The notes below the pieces were generated by a model that worked only from the letters and a program-made list of their open reading frames with translations, searched no databases and had not been told where the DNA came from. Shown piece after piece: positions 17,244-25,795 of a stretch of 64,000 nucleotides of DNA (the stretch's first letter is position 1; each line of letters opens with the position of its first letter). The translations under genes and the position numbers were made by a program. Origin of the DNA: Pseudomonas sp. RIT288 (GTDB lineage: Bacteria; Pseudomonadota; Gammaproteobacteria; Pseudomonadales; Pseudomonadaceae); assembly GCF_000631985.1 (NCBI RefSeq), contig NZ_JFYN01000042.1:248001-312000 (forward strand), written 5' to 3'.

Positions 17244-18218
17244 TCAGAGCTTTTCCAGTTCTTCCTTGGCTCCAGGCGCATAACGACCCACTGCCTTGAG
17301 CATCCAGAACTCCGCCTTGGATCGGCTCTTGGGCAGTCCTCCTCGCCCTTGCGCATACATCTTGCCTAATGCCAACTGAGCGTTGCCAAAGTCTGCGTCC
17401 GCTGACTGGCGGTAAAGTTTCGCAGCTTCGCGCTCGTTGCGCGTAGTTCCACGCCCCTGCTCCAGCATCTGCGCCAATTCATATTGCGAGTATTGGTTTC
17501 CTTGCAACGCCGATTTCCGATACCAAGCAACAGCAAGCTTCTCATCCTTTTCCACACCGCGCCCGGTGGCAAGCATCTCGGCTATATTGTTTTGACCAGA
17601 TGCGTCTCCTGCCTCAGCGGCCTTAAGAAACCATTTTGCTGCGGTTACATCGCTCTGAGGAACTTCGTCACCCTTTTCGTAGATGTAAGCCAGCAACATA
17701 TAGGCCATGACATAACCGCCCTCGGCCGACTGGTTGTAGTACGCCAACGCTTTGTCCATATCCTTGAGATTTTTGATTGATCGGCCGCCGCGATGATAGA
17801 TCTGCGCCAGACTGAATTGAGCTTTGGCGTTACCCTGCTCCGCCGCTTTCAGATCCCAATAAACACCTGCATCTTCACCCTCAACACTCCGGTCCCAACG
17901 AAGCTCCTCAGCAAGTCCGACTTGCGCTTCGGCATTACCTTGCTCTGCAGCCTTGCGAAACCACTCTTCCGGCATGCCCGGCGACCACTGCTCGACCACC
18001 CCGCAAAGGTTCTCCTGAATGGCTTTGCCAAACTGCGTCTGCGCTTCAAGATCACCTGCAACCGCTTGCTCATGCAGATGTTCCGAATTCGGTGCGCACT
18101 TCCCTGCCTTCATCCCGTCGTAGAGCTCACGCGGCTCTTGTGCCCACGTATTACAGGCGATGAACATCGAAAAAAAAGCAGTGCCTACCGCACCGATAGT
18201 TTTGAAACTGTTGCTCAT
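17244..18218 (-). CDS. Exported Sel1-repeat (TPR-like) protein
   Basis: 324 residues. A signal peptide is present (MSNSFKTIGAVGTAFFSMFI, ending near AWA-26), followed by about seven Sel1-like repeats of ~36 residues with the pattern A..W..KAAEQGNAEAQ..LA..Y..G (for example WFRKAAEQGNAEAQVGLAEE and WYRKSALQGNQYSQYELAQM). Sel1 repeats form solenoid scaffolds for protein-protein contact, here probably in the periplasm. The ATG has a strong AAGGAAG ribosome site. No partner is evident from the neighbours. Confidence 0.85.
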   Translation of the reverse strand: MSNSFKTIGAVGTAFFSMFIACNTWAQEPRELYDGMKAGKCAPNSEHLHEQAVAGDLEAQTQFGKAIQENLCGVVEQWSPGMPEEWFRKAAEQGNAEAQVGLAEELRWDRSVEGEDAGVYWDLKAAEQGNAKAQFSLAQIYHRGGRSIKNLKDMDKALAYYNQSAEGGYVMAYMLLAYIYEKGDEVPQSDVTAAKWFLKAAEAGDASGQNNIAEMLATGRGVEKDEKLAVAWYRKSALQGNQYSQYELAQMLEQGRGTTRNEREAAKLYRQSADADFGNAQLALGKMYAQGRGGLPKSRSKAEFWMLKAVGRYAPGAKEELEKL

Positions 18219-18687
18219 TTGATACTTCCTTGTGGCTTAAAAAATCCAGGCAAAAAATTGGCAGTAATCACCATGTTGCTTCAAACGCTTGATCAGCAAC
18301 CTCATACCAACCACCACCCGATTCTGAACTCGCCCCTCGTCCGGGAATGGATCGAAGCCGCGGTTGGAGCGTTCAACAACTACCAGCGGTAAGTGGATTG
18401 TCATCTGGATCAGATTGGTCAGTTCGCAGATTCCGCTGCCGATAACGCGTCGTGCGTCACCGGGAGCGATGATGACGCCATTGATATGGTGGCGAAGCCA
18501 AAGCGCCGCCTATCCGGTAAAGACGCGCAGTTTAACGTGTGGACCGGATTACGTGCGCGAGATGTCGTGTCTCGACACACTTCGAATGGCTCGCTGAACG
18601 GCGAATTAAGCTTCAACTAAGCTTGCGTCGCTAGCATCCCGGACCGAGAGACACCTGTCGCCGATCAACCGCGGATGAGCTTACCGA
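18219..18687. other. 469-bp stretch with no recognisable gene
   Basis: Contains the promoter side of the Sel1 gene. Short open frames on both strands (for example plus 18393-18620 and minus 18419-18616) have no ribosome site and no recognisable protein. The sequence could be a decayed gene fragment, but this cannot be shown here. Confidence 0.4.
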
Positions 18688-19494
18688 ATGAGCCAGTTTG
18701 ATTTACCAGCCGTTACGCCGCCGAATTTCAGTCTTGTATTGGTAAATTACAAAACCCCGGACATCACCCGGATGTGCCTGGAGTTGTTGCGTCAGCACGT
18801 TCAGGCGCAGCGCATTCCGGTTTGGGTGGTGGACAATGATTCGGCGGATGCCAGCCTGGATTATTTGCGCTCGCTGGACTGGATCAATCTGATCGAACGC
18901 CCCTCCCCCGGCAAAGAAGCGGGACATATTGCGCATGGCAAGGCGCTGGATCTGGCGCTGGAAAAAGTTGAAACCGACTATCTGTTTCTGCTGCACACCG
19001 ACACCTTTGTCTACGACAAGGAAGTCTTCTCGATGATGTTGCGCGAGTGCACGAGGACTTCGGATATCGCCGCAGTCGGGTGTGTCGAGCAAATCAATCG
19101 TGGAATTGTCAGAGACACCTGGCGACTAACTTCGCGGTTTTGCAAACACTATATTCGCCGGGCGAAAACTTCGTTGGGCTTGCGCAGCAAAGAGCCGAAA
19201 CCTTATCGGGAAACTCACCTCAAGAGTTTTTGCACCTTGTGGAACGCCAAGTTGATGAAGTCCCAGGGACTGCACTTTTGCATGGATGACCGAGTTCCCG
19301 GTTATACCCTGCAGGATCGAATGGTCGGCCTGGGCTATGGCATCAAGCTGTTGTCGCCGCGCAAGATTTTCCGCTATCTGGATCACATCCAGGCAGGAAC
19401 TGTCGCCGCCGCCGGCACGTACGGCAAAAACCACCGCCGCACCAAGATGTATGAAGCCACCCTCAAACGCTTTGAGGGGCAGGCGTCGGTATAA
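18688..19494 (+). CDS. Family 2 glycosyltransferase
   Basis: 268 residues, no membrane segment. The GT-A fold start is clear (FSLVLVNYKTPDITRMCLEL at about 14-33), followed by VVDNDSADAS and the metal-binding DTD-like element in FLLHTDTFVYD at about 109-119. It probably adds a sugar to a cell-surface glycan or a protein. It stands alone, 8 kb before the exopolysaccharide cluster, between unrelated genes, and ends at a strong terminator. Substrate unknown. Confidence 0.8.
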   Translation: MSQFDLPAVTPPNFSLVLVNYKTPDITRMCLELLRQHVQAQRIPVWVVDNDSADASLDYLRSLDWINLIERPSPGKEAGHIAHGKALDLALEKVETDYLFLLHTDTFVYDKEVFSMMLRECTRTSDIAAVGCVEQINRGIVRDTWRLTSRFCKHYIRRAKTSLGLRSKEPKPYRETHLKSFCTLWNAKLMKSQGLHFCMDDRVPGYTLQDRMVGLGYGIKLLSPRKIFRYLDHIQAGTVAAAGTYGKNHRRTKMYEATLKRFEGQASV

Positions 19495-19504
19495 TCGCGA
19501 ACAC

Positions 19505-19536
19505 AAAAAAGGGCGACTGCAAAGTCGCCCTTTTTT
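19505..19536 (+). terminator. Rho-independent terminator
   Basis: AAAAAAGGGCGACT-TGCA-like loop-AGTCGCCCTTTTTT: a long perfect stem ending in six T residues, 10 bp after the glycosyltransferase stop. Symmetric, so usable in both directions. Confidence 0.92.
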
Positions 19537-19569
19537 ATCTGAAATTGTATACATCCGCTCCGAGGAGGT

Positions 19570-19632
19570 GTTCGCCCAGTGTAATGGCCTGGCAATCCAT
19601 GCACCGGTAAAGAGCCCTGACACTGGGCGAAC
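19570..19632. repeat. 13-bp inverted repeat
   Basis: GTTCGCCCAGTGT (19570-19582) and ACACTGGGCGAAC (19620-19632) pair perfectly across a 37-base loop. This falls in a 328-bp gap without a gene. Function unknown; a short duplicated repeat or an RNA structure. Confidence 0.6.
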
Positions 19633-19765
19633 GGGAAGGATTTTAATAGAAGTTGGCGGATATGTCGTCATACCCAAAGGTAAATTTTATGTACGAGGAA
19701 GTTGATAGATATTTATCGACGAAATCCTTTCGTGAAACTTTCAAAGCACGGCTCAACTCATTTCA

Positions 19766-19807
19766 GATGATTGTTCTCATACAATAAGCTGTACAAGAAC
19801 AATCATC
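19766..19807. terminator. Hairpin beyond the 3' end of the minus-strand exported protein
   Basis: GATGATTGTTCT (19766-19777) pairs with AGAACAATCATC (19796-19807). It lies 16 bp beyond the stop of the minus-strand gene 19823-20407, so it may end that transcript, although no T run follows on that strand. Confidence 0.5.
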
Positions 19808-19822
19808 TTGTAGAGTTAATGC

Positions 19823-20407
19823 TCAGCTTTCATGCTGACTGGTCACTTTTAATACATCGGTATAAGTGACAACTACGCTTTGCCCGACTTTCAGATCTTT
19901 CAGCCTGGCCTGAATTTCAGGCTTTTTAACGTCGAGGATTTTCGACTGGCCTTGGGGGTTTTCCAGGGTTACCTGATTATTCTTCAAATCAATTTTGGTA
20001 ATTTTCAGTTGCACCTGAATCTGGCGATAAGCCTCGCCGCCCGGGTTTTCGGTGCCCGGAGCGTTGCGCAGCTCACCGCTGCGCTCGACGGTGCCAGGCA
20101 GACCTTTATCCACATCGGTATCGAGGTAGGCCGCCACGGAACGCTGCACTTCGACTTTGACCAGATCACCGACCCTGAGGTTGGCGAGGTTTTTCGCCTT
20201 GTCGCTGAGCTGAACGTGAACCTGACGACCTTCGGCGCCTTCGAGCACGACCTGATGGTTGGCCGCATCGACGGCCAGCACTTTGGTGGTGACCTGATCG
20301 GCCTCGACGGTGGCGGACAGCGGAATATCCGCCGCCATTGCGCCGAAGCTGGTGGCGGACAGAACGGTTGCGAAGGTGATGGCCTTGGCCAGAGCGTGAA
20401 GCTTCAT
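19823..20407 (-). CDS. Exported protein of unknown function (beta-rich)
   Basis: 194 residues with a signal peptide (MKLHALAKAITFATVLSATS, cleavage after AMA-25), hence periplasmic. The mature part alternates short beta-like strands with two similar segments, VLAVDAANHQVVLEGAEGRQ and ITKIDLKNNQVTLENPQGQS, each followed by a stretch about LRVGD/LKVGQ. This suggests an internal duplication of an OB-like or DUF5666-like domain. The ATG at 20407 is preferred over an in-frame codon 69 bp upstream because the signal peptide begins there and AGGGAAAG precedes it. No function known. Confidence 0.75.
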   Translation of the reverse strand: MKLHALAKAITFATVLSATSFGAMAADIPLSATVEADQVTTKVLAVDAANHQVVLEGAEGRQVHVQLSDKAKNLANLRVGDLVKVEVQRSVAAYLDTDVDKGLPGTVERSGELRNAPGTENPGGEAYRQIQVQLKITKIDLKNNQVTLENPQGQSKILDVKKPEIQARLKDLKVGQSVVVTYTDVLKVTSQHES

Positions 20408-20523
20408 AAGCGGTACTTTCCCTGTAATGAATGGCAACAACCGGCGCCCACGCAGGGTCGACACCGAATGTGCCATTGAGCATAGACGCTGTTCAGAGCT
20501 TGGCTGTTGTTTGTGCGGGCTCC

Positions 20524-20766
20524 TCAGGCTTCAGGGTCATCCAGTTCATTGGCGACGTTCACGGCGGGCGAATCCTTGTGCAGCTCGTCGGCCTTGGCAC
20601 GCAGGATCTGCCACTGCTCCAGATCGATCGCACCTTGGCCGAGCAGGTCGTCGGCGATGCGTTGCAGGTCGAAATAGTGAGCGTCGGGGGATTGCTGCCA
20701 GTAGGTCTGATCGTCGAACAGGCGCTGCCAGGTGGCGAGGTCTGGGGGTTGCAGGTCGTCGCTCAT
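20524..20766 (-). CDS. Small conserved-type hypothetical protein
   Basis: 80 residues, acidic, cytoplasmic (MSDDLQPPDLATWQRLFDDQ, then YFDLQRIADDLLGQGAIDL). The ATG follows GGAG at 7 bp. It lies between two minus-strand genes with their own gaps, so probably monocistronic. Not assigned to a family. Confidence 0.6.
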   Translation of the reverse strand: MSDDLQPPDLATWQRLFDDQTYWQQSPDAHYFDLQRIADDLLGQGAIDLEQWQILRAKADELHKDSPAVNVANELDDPEA

Positions 20767-20830
20767 GGCCAATTCTCCGCGGGTATTACGTTGTAGAGGC
20801 TGCGCGACGAAACGGAGTTCAACCCAATCC

Positions 20831-20918
20831 CTGTAGGAGCTGCTGCAGGCTGCGATCTTTTGCTCTTGTTTGTAAAATTAAAAGCAAAAGATCGCAGCCT
20901 TCGGCAGCTCCTACAGGG
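20831..20918. repeat. REP doublet, GTAGGAGCTGC/GCGATCTTTT family
   Basis: CTGTAGGAGCTGCTGCAGGC followed by TGCGATCTTTTGC, then the inverted partner GCAAAAGATCGCAGCC and GGCAGCTCCTACAG. The two arms pair across a short AT-rich loop. The same family is found at about 5305-5355 (decayed), 48071-48099, 49154-49230 and 54552-54638. Confidence 0.85.
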
Positions 20919-20933
20919 ATTGCAATGCAGCAG

Positions 20934-22004
20934 TCAGTACCCGGTCATTTCCAGATAGCCGCGCCCGCCATGGCTGCCGCTGATCCGCACCGGCCCTTCC
21001 CAGTAAGGAATGCGCAGGTTCATCCAGGCGTCGGGATTTAGCGCGTCGAGGCTGATGTCGAGGTGTTTGTCGGGAATGCTGATCGACCAGCGCACCGGCA
21101 TCTGGCGGCCGGCGACTTTGGCGGTGTCCTGAGGCGTGAGTTTGATCTGCTCGCCGTGCAGGGTTTCGGTCCGGCCGTCGGCGCGGATCCAGGTGCCGGT
21201 CAGATACGGCGCGCCGTCGGTTTGCCGGGTGCGAAACAGCATCAGCGACTCACCGCTGTCCAGATGCAGGGAAAACCAGTCCCACCCGGTCTGATTGGCT
21301 GCCAGCGGCTGACTGCTCCACTCACGATCCAGCCATGCCGGGCCGCTGACGGTGTAGGTCTGGCCGTCGATTTGCAGGGTGCCGCTGGCCTGAAAAAACG
21401 GCTGACTGTAGTAGTAGGAGGCCTGGCCCTGTTCGGATTTGCGGCTATAGCCGTTGTCACCTTGCAACACCAGCGGCCGACTGGAGGTGAGGTGCAGTTG
21501 ATAGCTGAAGGCTTTATCTCGGGCACTGAGTTGCAGATCGGTCAGCGGATCCTGCGCCTGACTGGCGAAGCGCCAATCATCGATCCACGCCTCGAACGGC
21601 GCCACGTTCACCCCGGCCTGCCCCACTCCGCCCCGGGCATAGCGCTCGGCGGCATGGTGCGCGGTGGCCGACGTCACCGCGGCATGCCCGAGCCAGATCG
21701 TCTGATTGGCCCAGCCCGGTTGCTCTGCCGCAGGTTTTAACGCACTGCGAAACAGCGTCCATTGCACACCGAAATCGTGGCCCTGCCGGTCCTTGAGATT
21801 GGCGGTGACATACCACCATTCGATACGAAAACCTTCGTGCGCGCCGTGATCCGCCGGGAAGCTGAACACTCGCCCCGGCACCACCGGCGTAAACTGCACA
21901 GCCTGATCGCCAAGCCCGGCGAAGCCCTTCTGCTCAGGCACAGGTTGATCGCAACCGCCCAACAGCAGCAGCGCGAACAGCAGCGCAACCTGATTAATCC
22001 TCAT
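20934..22004 (-). CDS. AttH/CrtC-like lipoprotein (lipocalin-like hydratase family)
   Basis: 356 residues. Lipoprotein signal with a cysteine after LLLLGG at about residue 18, so probably membrane-anchored in the periplasm. The body matches the carotenoid 1,2-hydratase/AttH family: FRIEWWYVTANL near 60 and the HDFGVQWTLFR block, then WLDREWSSQPL near 225. Such proteins often sit beside an ABC exporter of the LolD/FtsX kind, as here. The ATG overlaps the end of the permease gene by 11 bp, so it is the last gene of a three-gene operon. It may receive or deliver a hydrophobic substrate; the real function is unknown. Confidence 0.8.
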   Translation of the reverse strand: MRINQVALLFALLLLGGCDQPVPEQKGFAGLGDQAVQFTPVVPGRVFSFPADHGAHEGFRIEWWYVTANLKDRQGHDFGVQWTLFRSALKPAAEQPGWANQTIWLGHAAVTSATAHHAAERYARGGVGQAGVNVAPFEAWIDDWRFASQAQDPLTDLQLSARDKAFSYQLHLTSSRPLVLQGDNGYSRKSEQGQASYYYSQPFFQASGTLQIDGQTYTVSGPAWLDREWSSQPLAANQTGWDWFSLHLDSGESLMLFRTRQTDGAPYLTGTWIRADGRTETLHGEQIKLTPQDTAKVAGRQMPVRWSISIPDKHLDISLDALNPDAWMNLRIPYWEGPVRISGSHGGRGYLEMTGY

Positions 22005-24465
22005 GAGCAAACGTCCTCAGCAGATCCGCCGGTTGCGTGCGATACAACGAATACAGCGGCCATGCCGAGGCTAATAACGTCGCCAGCAACGCCAGCCCGA
22101 GCAACTGCAGGAGTTGCAGCGGAAAAATCCGCAACGGCAAACGCCAGCCGAATGCCTGCACGTTGATCACCGCGTCCAGACACCACGCCAACGCGATCCC
22201 CAACGGCAACGCCAGCACCAGCGTCAACACCGCCAGCAGCCAGGTCTGGCCGAGGTTGAGCAGCATCAACTGGCGGCGCGTCACGCCCAAGGCCCACAGC
22301 GGCGCCAGTTGCCCGAGGCGGCTCTGGCTCTGAGTCAGCAGGCTGATGAACAGCGCCACACCGGCCACCGCCAGGGTCAGGCTGTTCAACGCGGCGGTGG
22401 CGGCGAAGGTACGCTCGAAAACCTGCACCGACCAGCCCTTGAGCCGCGCCTGATCGACGATGCGGCTGTCATCGAGCTGAAAGCGCGTTTGCAGTGCGCG
22501 CAAAAACGGCGGGATGTCGGGCGGCGCGATGCGCAAGTTGAAACGGTTCGGCGTCAAAGTCGGCCACAGCCGCAGCAGATGATTGCTGTTGACCAGCACG
22601 TGGCCCTTGGGATTGCCATAGTCGGCGTAGATCCCGACGATCCGCGGTGACCACGCCCCGCCCGGTGTCGGCACGCTCAGATGATCCCCCGCGCGCACTT
22701 TCAGCCGTCGTGCCAATTGCTCGCTGAGCATCATTGAATCGTCGTTCGCCAGGTGCGTCCACGGATCACCGGCGATCGCCTCGAGCAACGGCCAGTGCTG
22801 CCGGTAATAAGGATGATCGATCACCCCGAACACATCCGCCGGCCAGCCCTGCAGGGACACTGCCACTTGCCAGTTGGGCAGCACCGCGCTGACGTTCGGC
22901 TGTTGCTTGAGCCAGACGTACATCTCGCGCGATTGCGCCGGATTGACCGGGTTGAGGTAAAGCTCGGCACTGAGGCGTTGTTCGAGCCAGTCGTCGAAGG
23001 TCTGGCGAAAACCGGCGGTCATGCTGCCGGCACCGATATTGGCCGACAGCGCCAGCAGCAACGCCATCAACGCCAGACTGAGTGCCGGCAGTTGCTGGCG
23101 GCAGTCGGCGAGAAACCACTGACCGAGTACCGAACGACTGCGTCCGAGCAAGGGATTGAGCACTGCGCTGAGCACCACCGGCAACGCCAGCGCGGCGCCG
23201 AGCAGCAACCCGGCCATCAACACAAAACCACTGCTCAGGCTGTCACCGAACAGCAACGCCAGCAGTGCAATCAGGCCCAGCCCTGCCGCCAGCCAACCCT
23301 GACGGCGCAACCAGCGCGCATGCTGCAGATGCCAGGCCTGCGGATCCGCCACCGCCAACAGCGGCAAGCGTGCCGCCCGTAACAGACTGTTGGCACCGGC
23401 CAGCAACGCGCCGAACAGGCTCAAACCGATTCCGCTGAACCACCACCAGGGACTCAGACGCAACTGCCCCGCCACTTCCGCGCCATACAGACCGCGCAGG
23501 CTGGCGGCGACATCCGGCAGCAACACGCTCGCCAGCCAGTAACCGCTGATGACCCCGAACACCCCGCCAACCAACGCCAGCACACCGAGCTCGACGACCA
23601 GACAGCCGATCAACATCCGCGCACTGATCCCGCAGGCGCGCAACGTACGCAACAGACCACGACGCTGTTCCAGCGCCAGACCGATGGCCGCGTGCACGAT
23701 AAACAGCCCGACCAGAAACGAGAGAAAGCCCAAGGCATCCAGGTTGAGGTGAAAGCTCTCGGTCAGGCGCGCCAGATTGTTTTCCTCGGCGCTGCTTTTG
23801 AGCTGCAGCCGGCCATTGAACGCGGCCGGCAGTTCGCCATGAAAATCCTTCGGCAATAACAAGCGCGACAGTTGCCCGGGCTGTTCGAGCAGGGTTTGTG
23901 CGATACCGATGTCCACCAGCAACATGCCCGGCGCCATGTCCGGTTGCGTGTGCAACGGCGGCAGCGTCTGGCCGCTGGCGGTCTGCGGCGTAGCGCCTTC
24001 GGTCAAGCCAAGGGCCTGCAAGGTTTCCGGTGAAATCCACGTGCTGCCCGGCGGCGAGAAAAACTCGACGATGCGCTCGATCGGCATCGCCTGTCCGGCC
24101 ACTGCCGAGTCCGTCGGCAGCGACACCGGTTCGATGCCCATCAGTTGCAGACGCTGATCCTGGTGATCCTTGAGCACCAAACGGCCTTGCAGCAGCGGCG
24201 ACACCGGCCAGCCTGCGCGGCGCAGATCGATGAACCACTGCTGACTGAAGGTCGCACCGCTCGGTGTGGCCAGACTTGCCTGAGGTTCGCCACCAATCAT
24301 CTGACTGGCCCGGGCATAACTGTCGCGGGCCTGACTGTTCAGCGCCTCGACCCCGGTCAGCAGACTGGTCGCCAGCCACAACCCGGTCAGTACACTGAAA
24401 AACTGCACCGGATGCCGCCGCCAGTGGCTGAGCAGCGCACGCAGGGTTTGCCAGAATACGTTCAC
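21994..24465 (-). CDS. FtsX/MacB-type ABC transporter permease
   Basis: 823 residues. An N-terminal membrane segment (about 20-40) and a periplasmic domain are followed by a first FtsX block (membrane segments around 245-365), further hydrophobic helices near 390-470, a second large periplasmic part, and a final FtsX block (about 690-815). This is the architecture of double-FtsX permeases working with LolD-like ATPases to move lipids or lipoproteins rather than to pump across the inner membrane. The GTG start overlaps the ATPase stop (GTGA), so the two subunits are coupled. Not an obvious LolC/E because of its length and context. Confidence 0.88.
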   Translation of the reverse strand: MNVFWQTLRALLSHWRRHPVQFFSVLTGLWLATSLLTGVEALNSQARDSYARASQMIGGEPQASLATPSGATFSQQWFIDLRRAGWPVSPLLQGRLVLKDHQDQRLQLMGIEPVSLPTDSAVAGQAMPIERIVEFFSPPGSTWISPETLQALGLTEGATPQTASGQTLPPLHTQPDMAPGMLLVDIGIAQTLLEQPGQLSRLLLPKDFHGELPAAFNGRLQLKSSAEENNLARLTESFHLNLDALGFLSFLVGLFIVHAAIGLALEQRRGLLRTLRACGISARMLIGCLVVELGVLALVGGVFGVISGYWLASVLLPDVAASLRGLYGAEVAGQLRLSPWWWFSGIGLSLFGALLAGANSLLRAARLPLLAVADPQAWHLQHARWLRRQGWLAAGLGLIALLALLFGDSLSSGFVLMAGLLLGAALALPVVLSAVLNPLLGRSRSVLGQWFLADCRQQLPALSLALMALLLALSANIGAGSMTAGFRQTFDDWLEQRLSAELYLNPVNPAQSREMYVWLKQQPNVSAVLPNWQVAVSLQGWPADVFGVIDHPYYRQHWPLLEAIAGDPWTHLANDDSMMLSEQLARRLKVRAGDHLSVPTPGGAWSPRIVGIYADYGNPKGHVLVNSNHLLRLWPTLTPNRFNLRIAPPDIPPFLRALQTRFQLDDSRIVDQARLKGWSVQVFERTFAATAALNSLTLAVAGVALFISLLTQSQSRLGQLAPLWALGVTRRQLMLLNLGQTWLLAVLTLVLALPLGIALAWCLDAVINVQAFGWRLPLRIFPLQLLQLLGLALLATLLASAWPLYSLYRTQPADLLRTFAHED

Positions 24466-25115
24466 GTCAGATGGCCGTTGGACAACACCACCCGCTGCGC
24501 CAGTCGCGCCGCCACGCGTGGGCTGTGCGTGACCATCAGCAGCGTGGTCGGCGTGTCGTCGAGCAGCTCCAGCAACAGCCGCAGCACGTCATCACTGGTG
24601 GCTTCATCGAGGCTGCCAGTGGGTTCGTCGGCGAGCAGCAATTTCGGTCGCGACGCCAACGCCCGGGCCAGCGCGACCCGCTGCTGCTGGCCGCCAGACA
24701 ATTGTTCGGGATAACGCTTGAGCAAATCGCCCAAACCCAGACGCTGCACCAGATGCGCTTGCCAGCGCGGTTCATGGCGCCCGGCCAGACGCGCCTGAAA
24801 CGCCAGATTGTCCTCGACCCGCAGACTGCCGATCAGGTTGAACTGCTGGAACACCAGACCGATTTCAGTACGGCGCCAGTCGGCCAGTTGCGCTTCGTTC
24901 ATCTGCTCCAGCCGATGCTCGCCACTGTGAATGATGCCGCGATCAACCTTGTCGAGGCCAGCGATCAGGTGCAGCAAGGTGCTTTTGCCGCTGCCGGATT
25001 CGCCCATCAGCGCCAGACTGCTGCCGGCTTCGAGCGTCAGGTCGACGCCTTGCAGCACCGGGAGCGGGCCTTGGGGGGTGAGGTAACTTTTGAACACGCC
25101 TTGAACCTGAAGCAT
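24462..25115 (-). CDS. ABC transporter ATP-binding protein (LolD/MacB type)
   Basis: 217 residues from the ATG at 25115. Walker A GESGSGKST (38-46), the Q-loop in GLVFQQFNL, signature LSGGQQQRVALARAL, Walker B LLLADEPTGSLDE and the H-loop VTHSPRVA are all intact. It energises the permease encoded next. An alternative TTG at 25145 would add ten residues, but no ribosome site supports it. First gene of the ATPase-permease-lipoprotein operon; the region upstream is the start of a repeat array. Confidence 0.9.
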   Translation of the reverse strand: MLQVQGVFKSYLTPQGPLPVLQGVDLTLEAGSSLALMGESGSGKSTLLHLIAGLDKVDRGIIHSGEHRLEQMNEAQLADWRRTEIGLVFQQFNLIGSLRVEDNLAFQARLAGRHEPRWQAHLVQRLGLGDLLKRYPEQLSGGQQQRVALARALASRPKLLLADEPTGSLDEATSDDVLRLLLELLDDTPTTLLMVTHSPRVAARLAQRVVLSNGHLT

Positions 25116-25183
25116 GCCGCCATCCGTTGGGTCAGTGTGGGGCAAGGATAGCGGATTGCGGTCTCAGCAGATCAATGGAGCTC

Positions 25184-25790
25184 GAACTGGCCCCATCGCT
25201 TGCAGGCAAGCTCCTACAGGGATTGGGGTTGTCCACAAATAGCAGCTTCGCCATCAAACACTGTGGGAGGTCTCTTCAGATCAGTGGTGTTTGAACTGGC
25301 CCCATCGCTTGCAGGCAAGCGCCTACAGGGATTGGGGTTGTCCACAAATAGCAGCTTCGCCATCAAACACTGTGGGAGGTCTCTTCAGATCAGTGGTGTT
25401 TGAACTGGCCCCATCGCTTGCAGGCAAGCGCCTACAGGGATTGGGGTTGTCCACAAATATCAGCTTCGCCATCAAACGCTGTGGGAGGTCTCTCAGACCA
25501 GTGGTGTTCGAACTGGCCCCATCGCTTGCAGGCAAGCGCCTACAGGGATTGGGGTTGCTCACAAATATCAGCTTCGCCATCAAACACTGTGGGAGGTCTC
25601 TCAGACCAGTGGTGTTCGAACTGGCCCCATCGCTTGCAGGCAAGCTCCTACAGGGAATGGGGGTGTACACAAATATCAGCTTCGCCATCAAACACTGTGG
25701 GAGGTCTCTTCAGATCCCCACAAATACTGAGTACACCCTAAAACACTGTGGGAGCTTGCCTGCAAGCGATGAGGCCAGTAAAGCCGACAC
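25184..25790. repeat. Tandem array of five 108-109 bp units built on a REP element
   Basis: GAACTGGCCCCATCGCTTGC recurs at 25184, 25293, 25402, 25510 and 25618, giving periods of 109, 109, 108 and 108 bp. Each unit holds a REP arm (CGCTTGCAGGCAAG.TCCTACAGGG), a spacer (TTGGGGTTGTCCACAAATA.CAGCTTCGCC) and ACACTGTGGGAGGTCTC. The fifth unit decays and the array closes at 25742-25777 with an inverted arm (CACTGTGGGAGCTTGCCTGC). Unit identity is high, so the amplification is recent. Open frames run through it in several phases, but no coding signal is seen. Confidence 0.9.
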
Positions 25791-25795
25791 AATTC

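Noticed and set aside
25184..25790. Possible CRISPR array
   Set aside because: The whole 108-109 bp unit is repeated, with no short conserved repeat plus variable spacers, and no cas genes are near.
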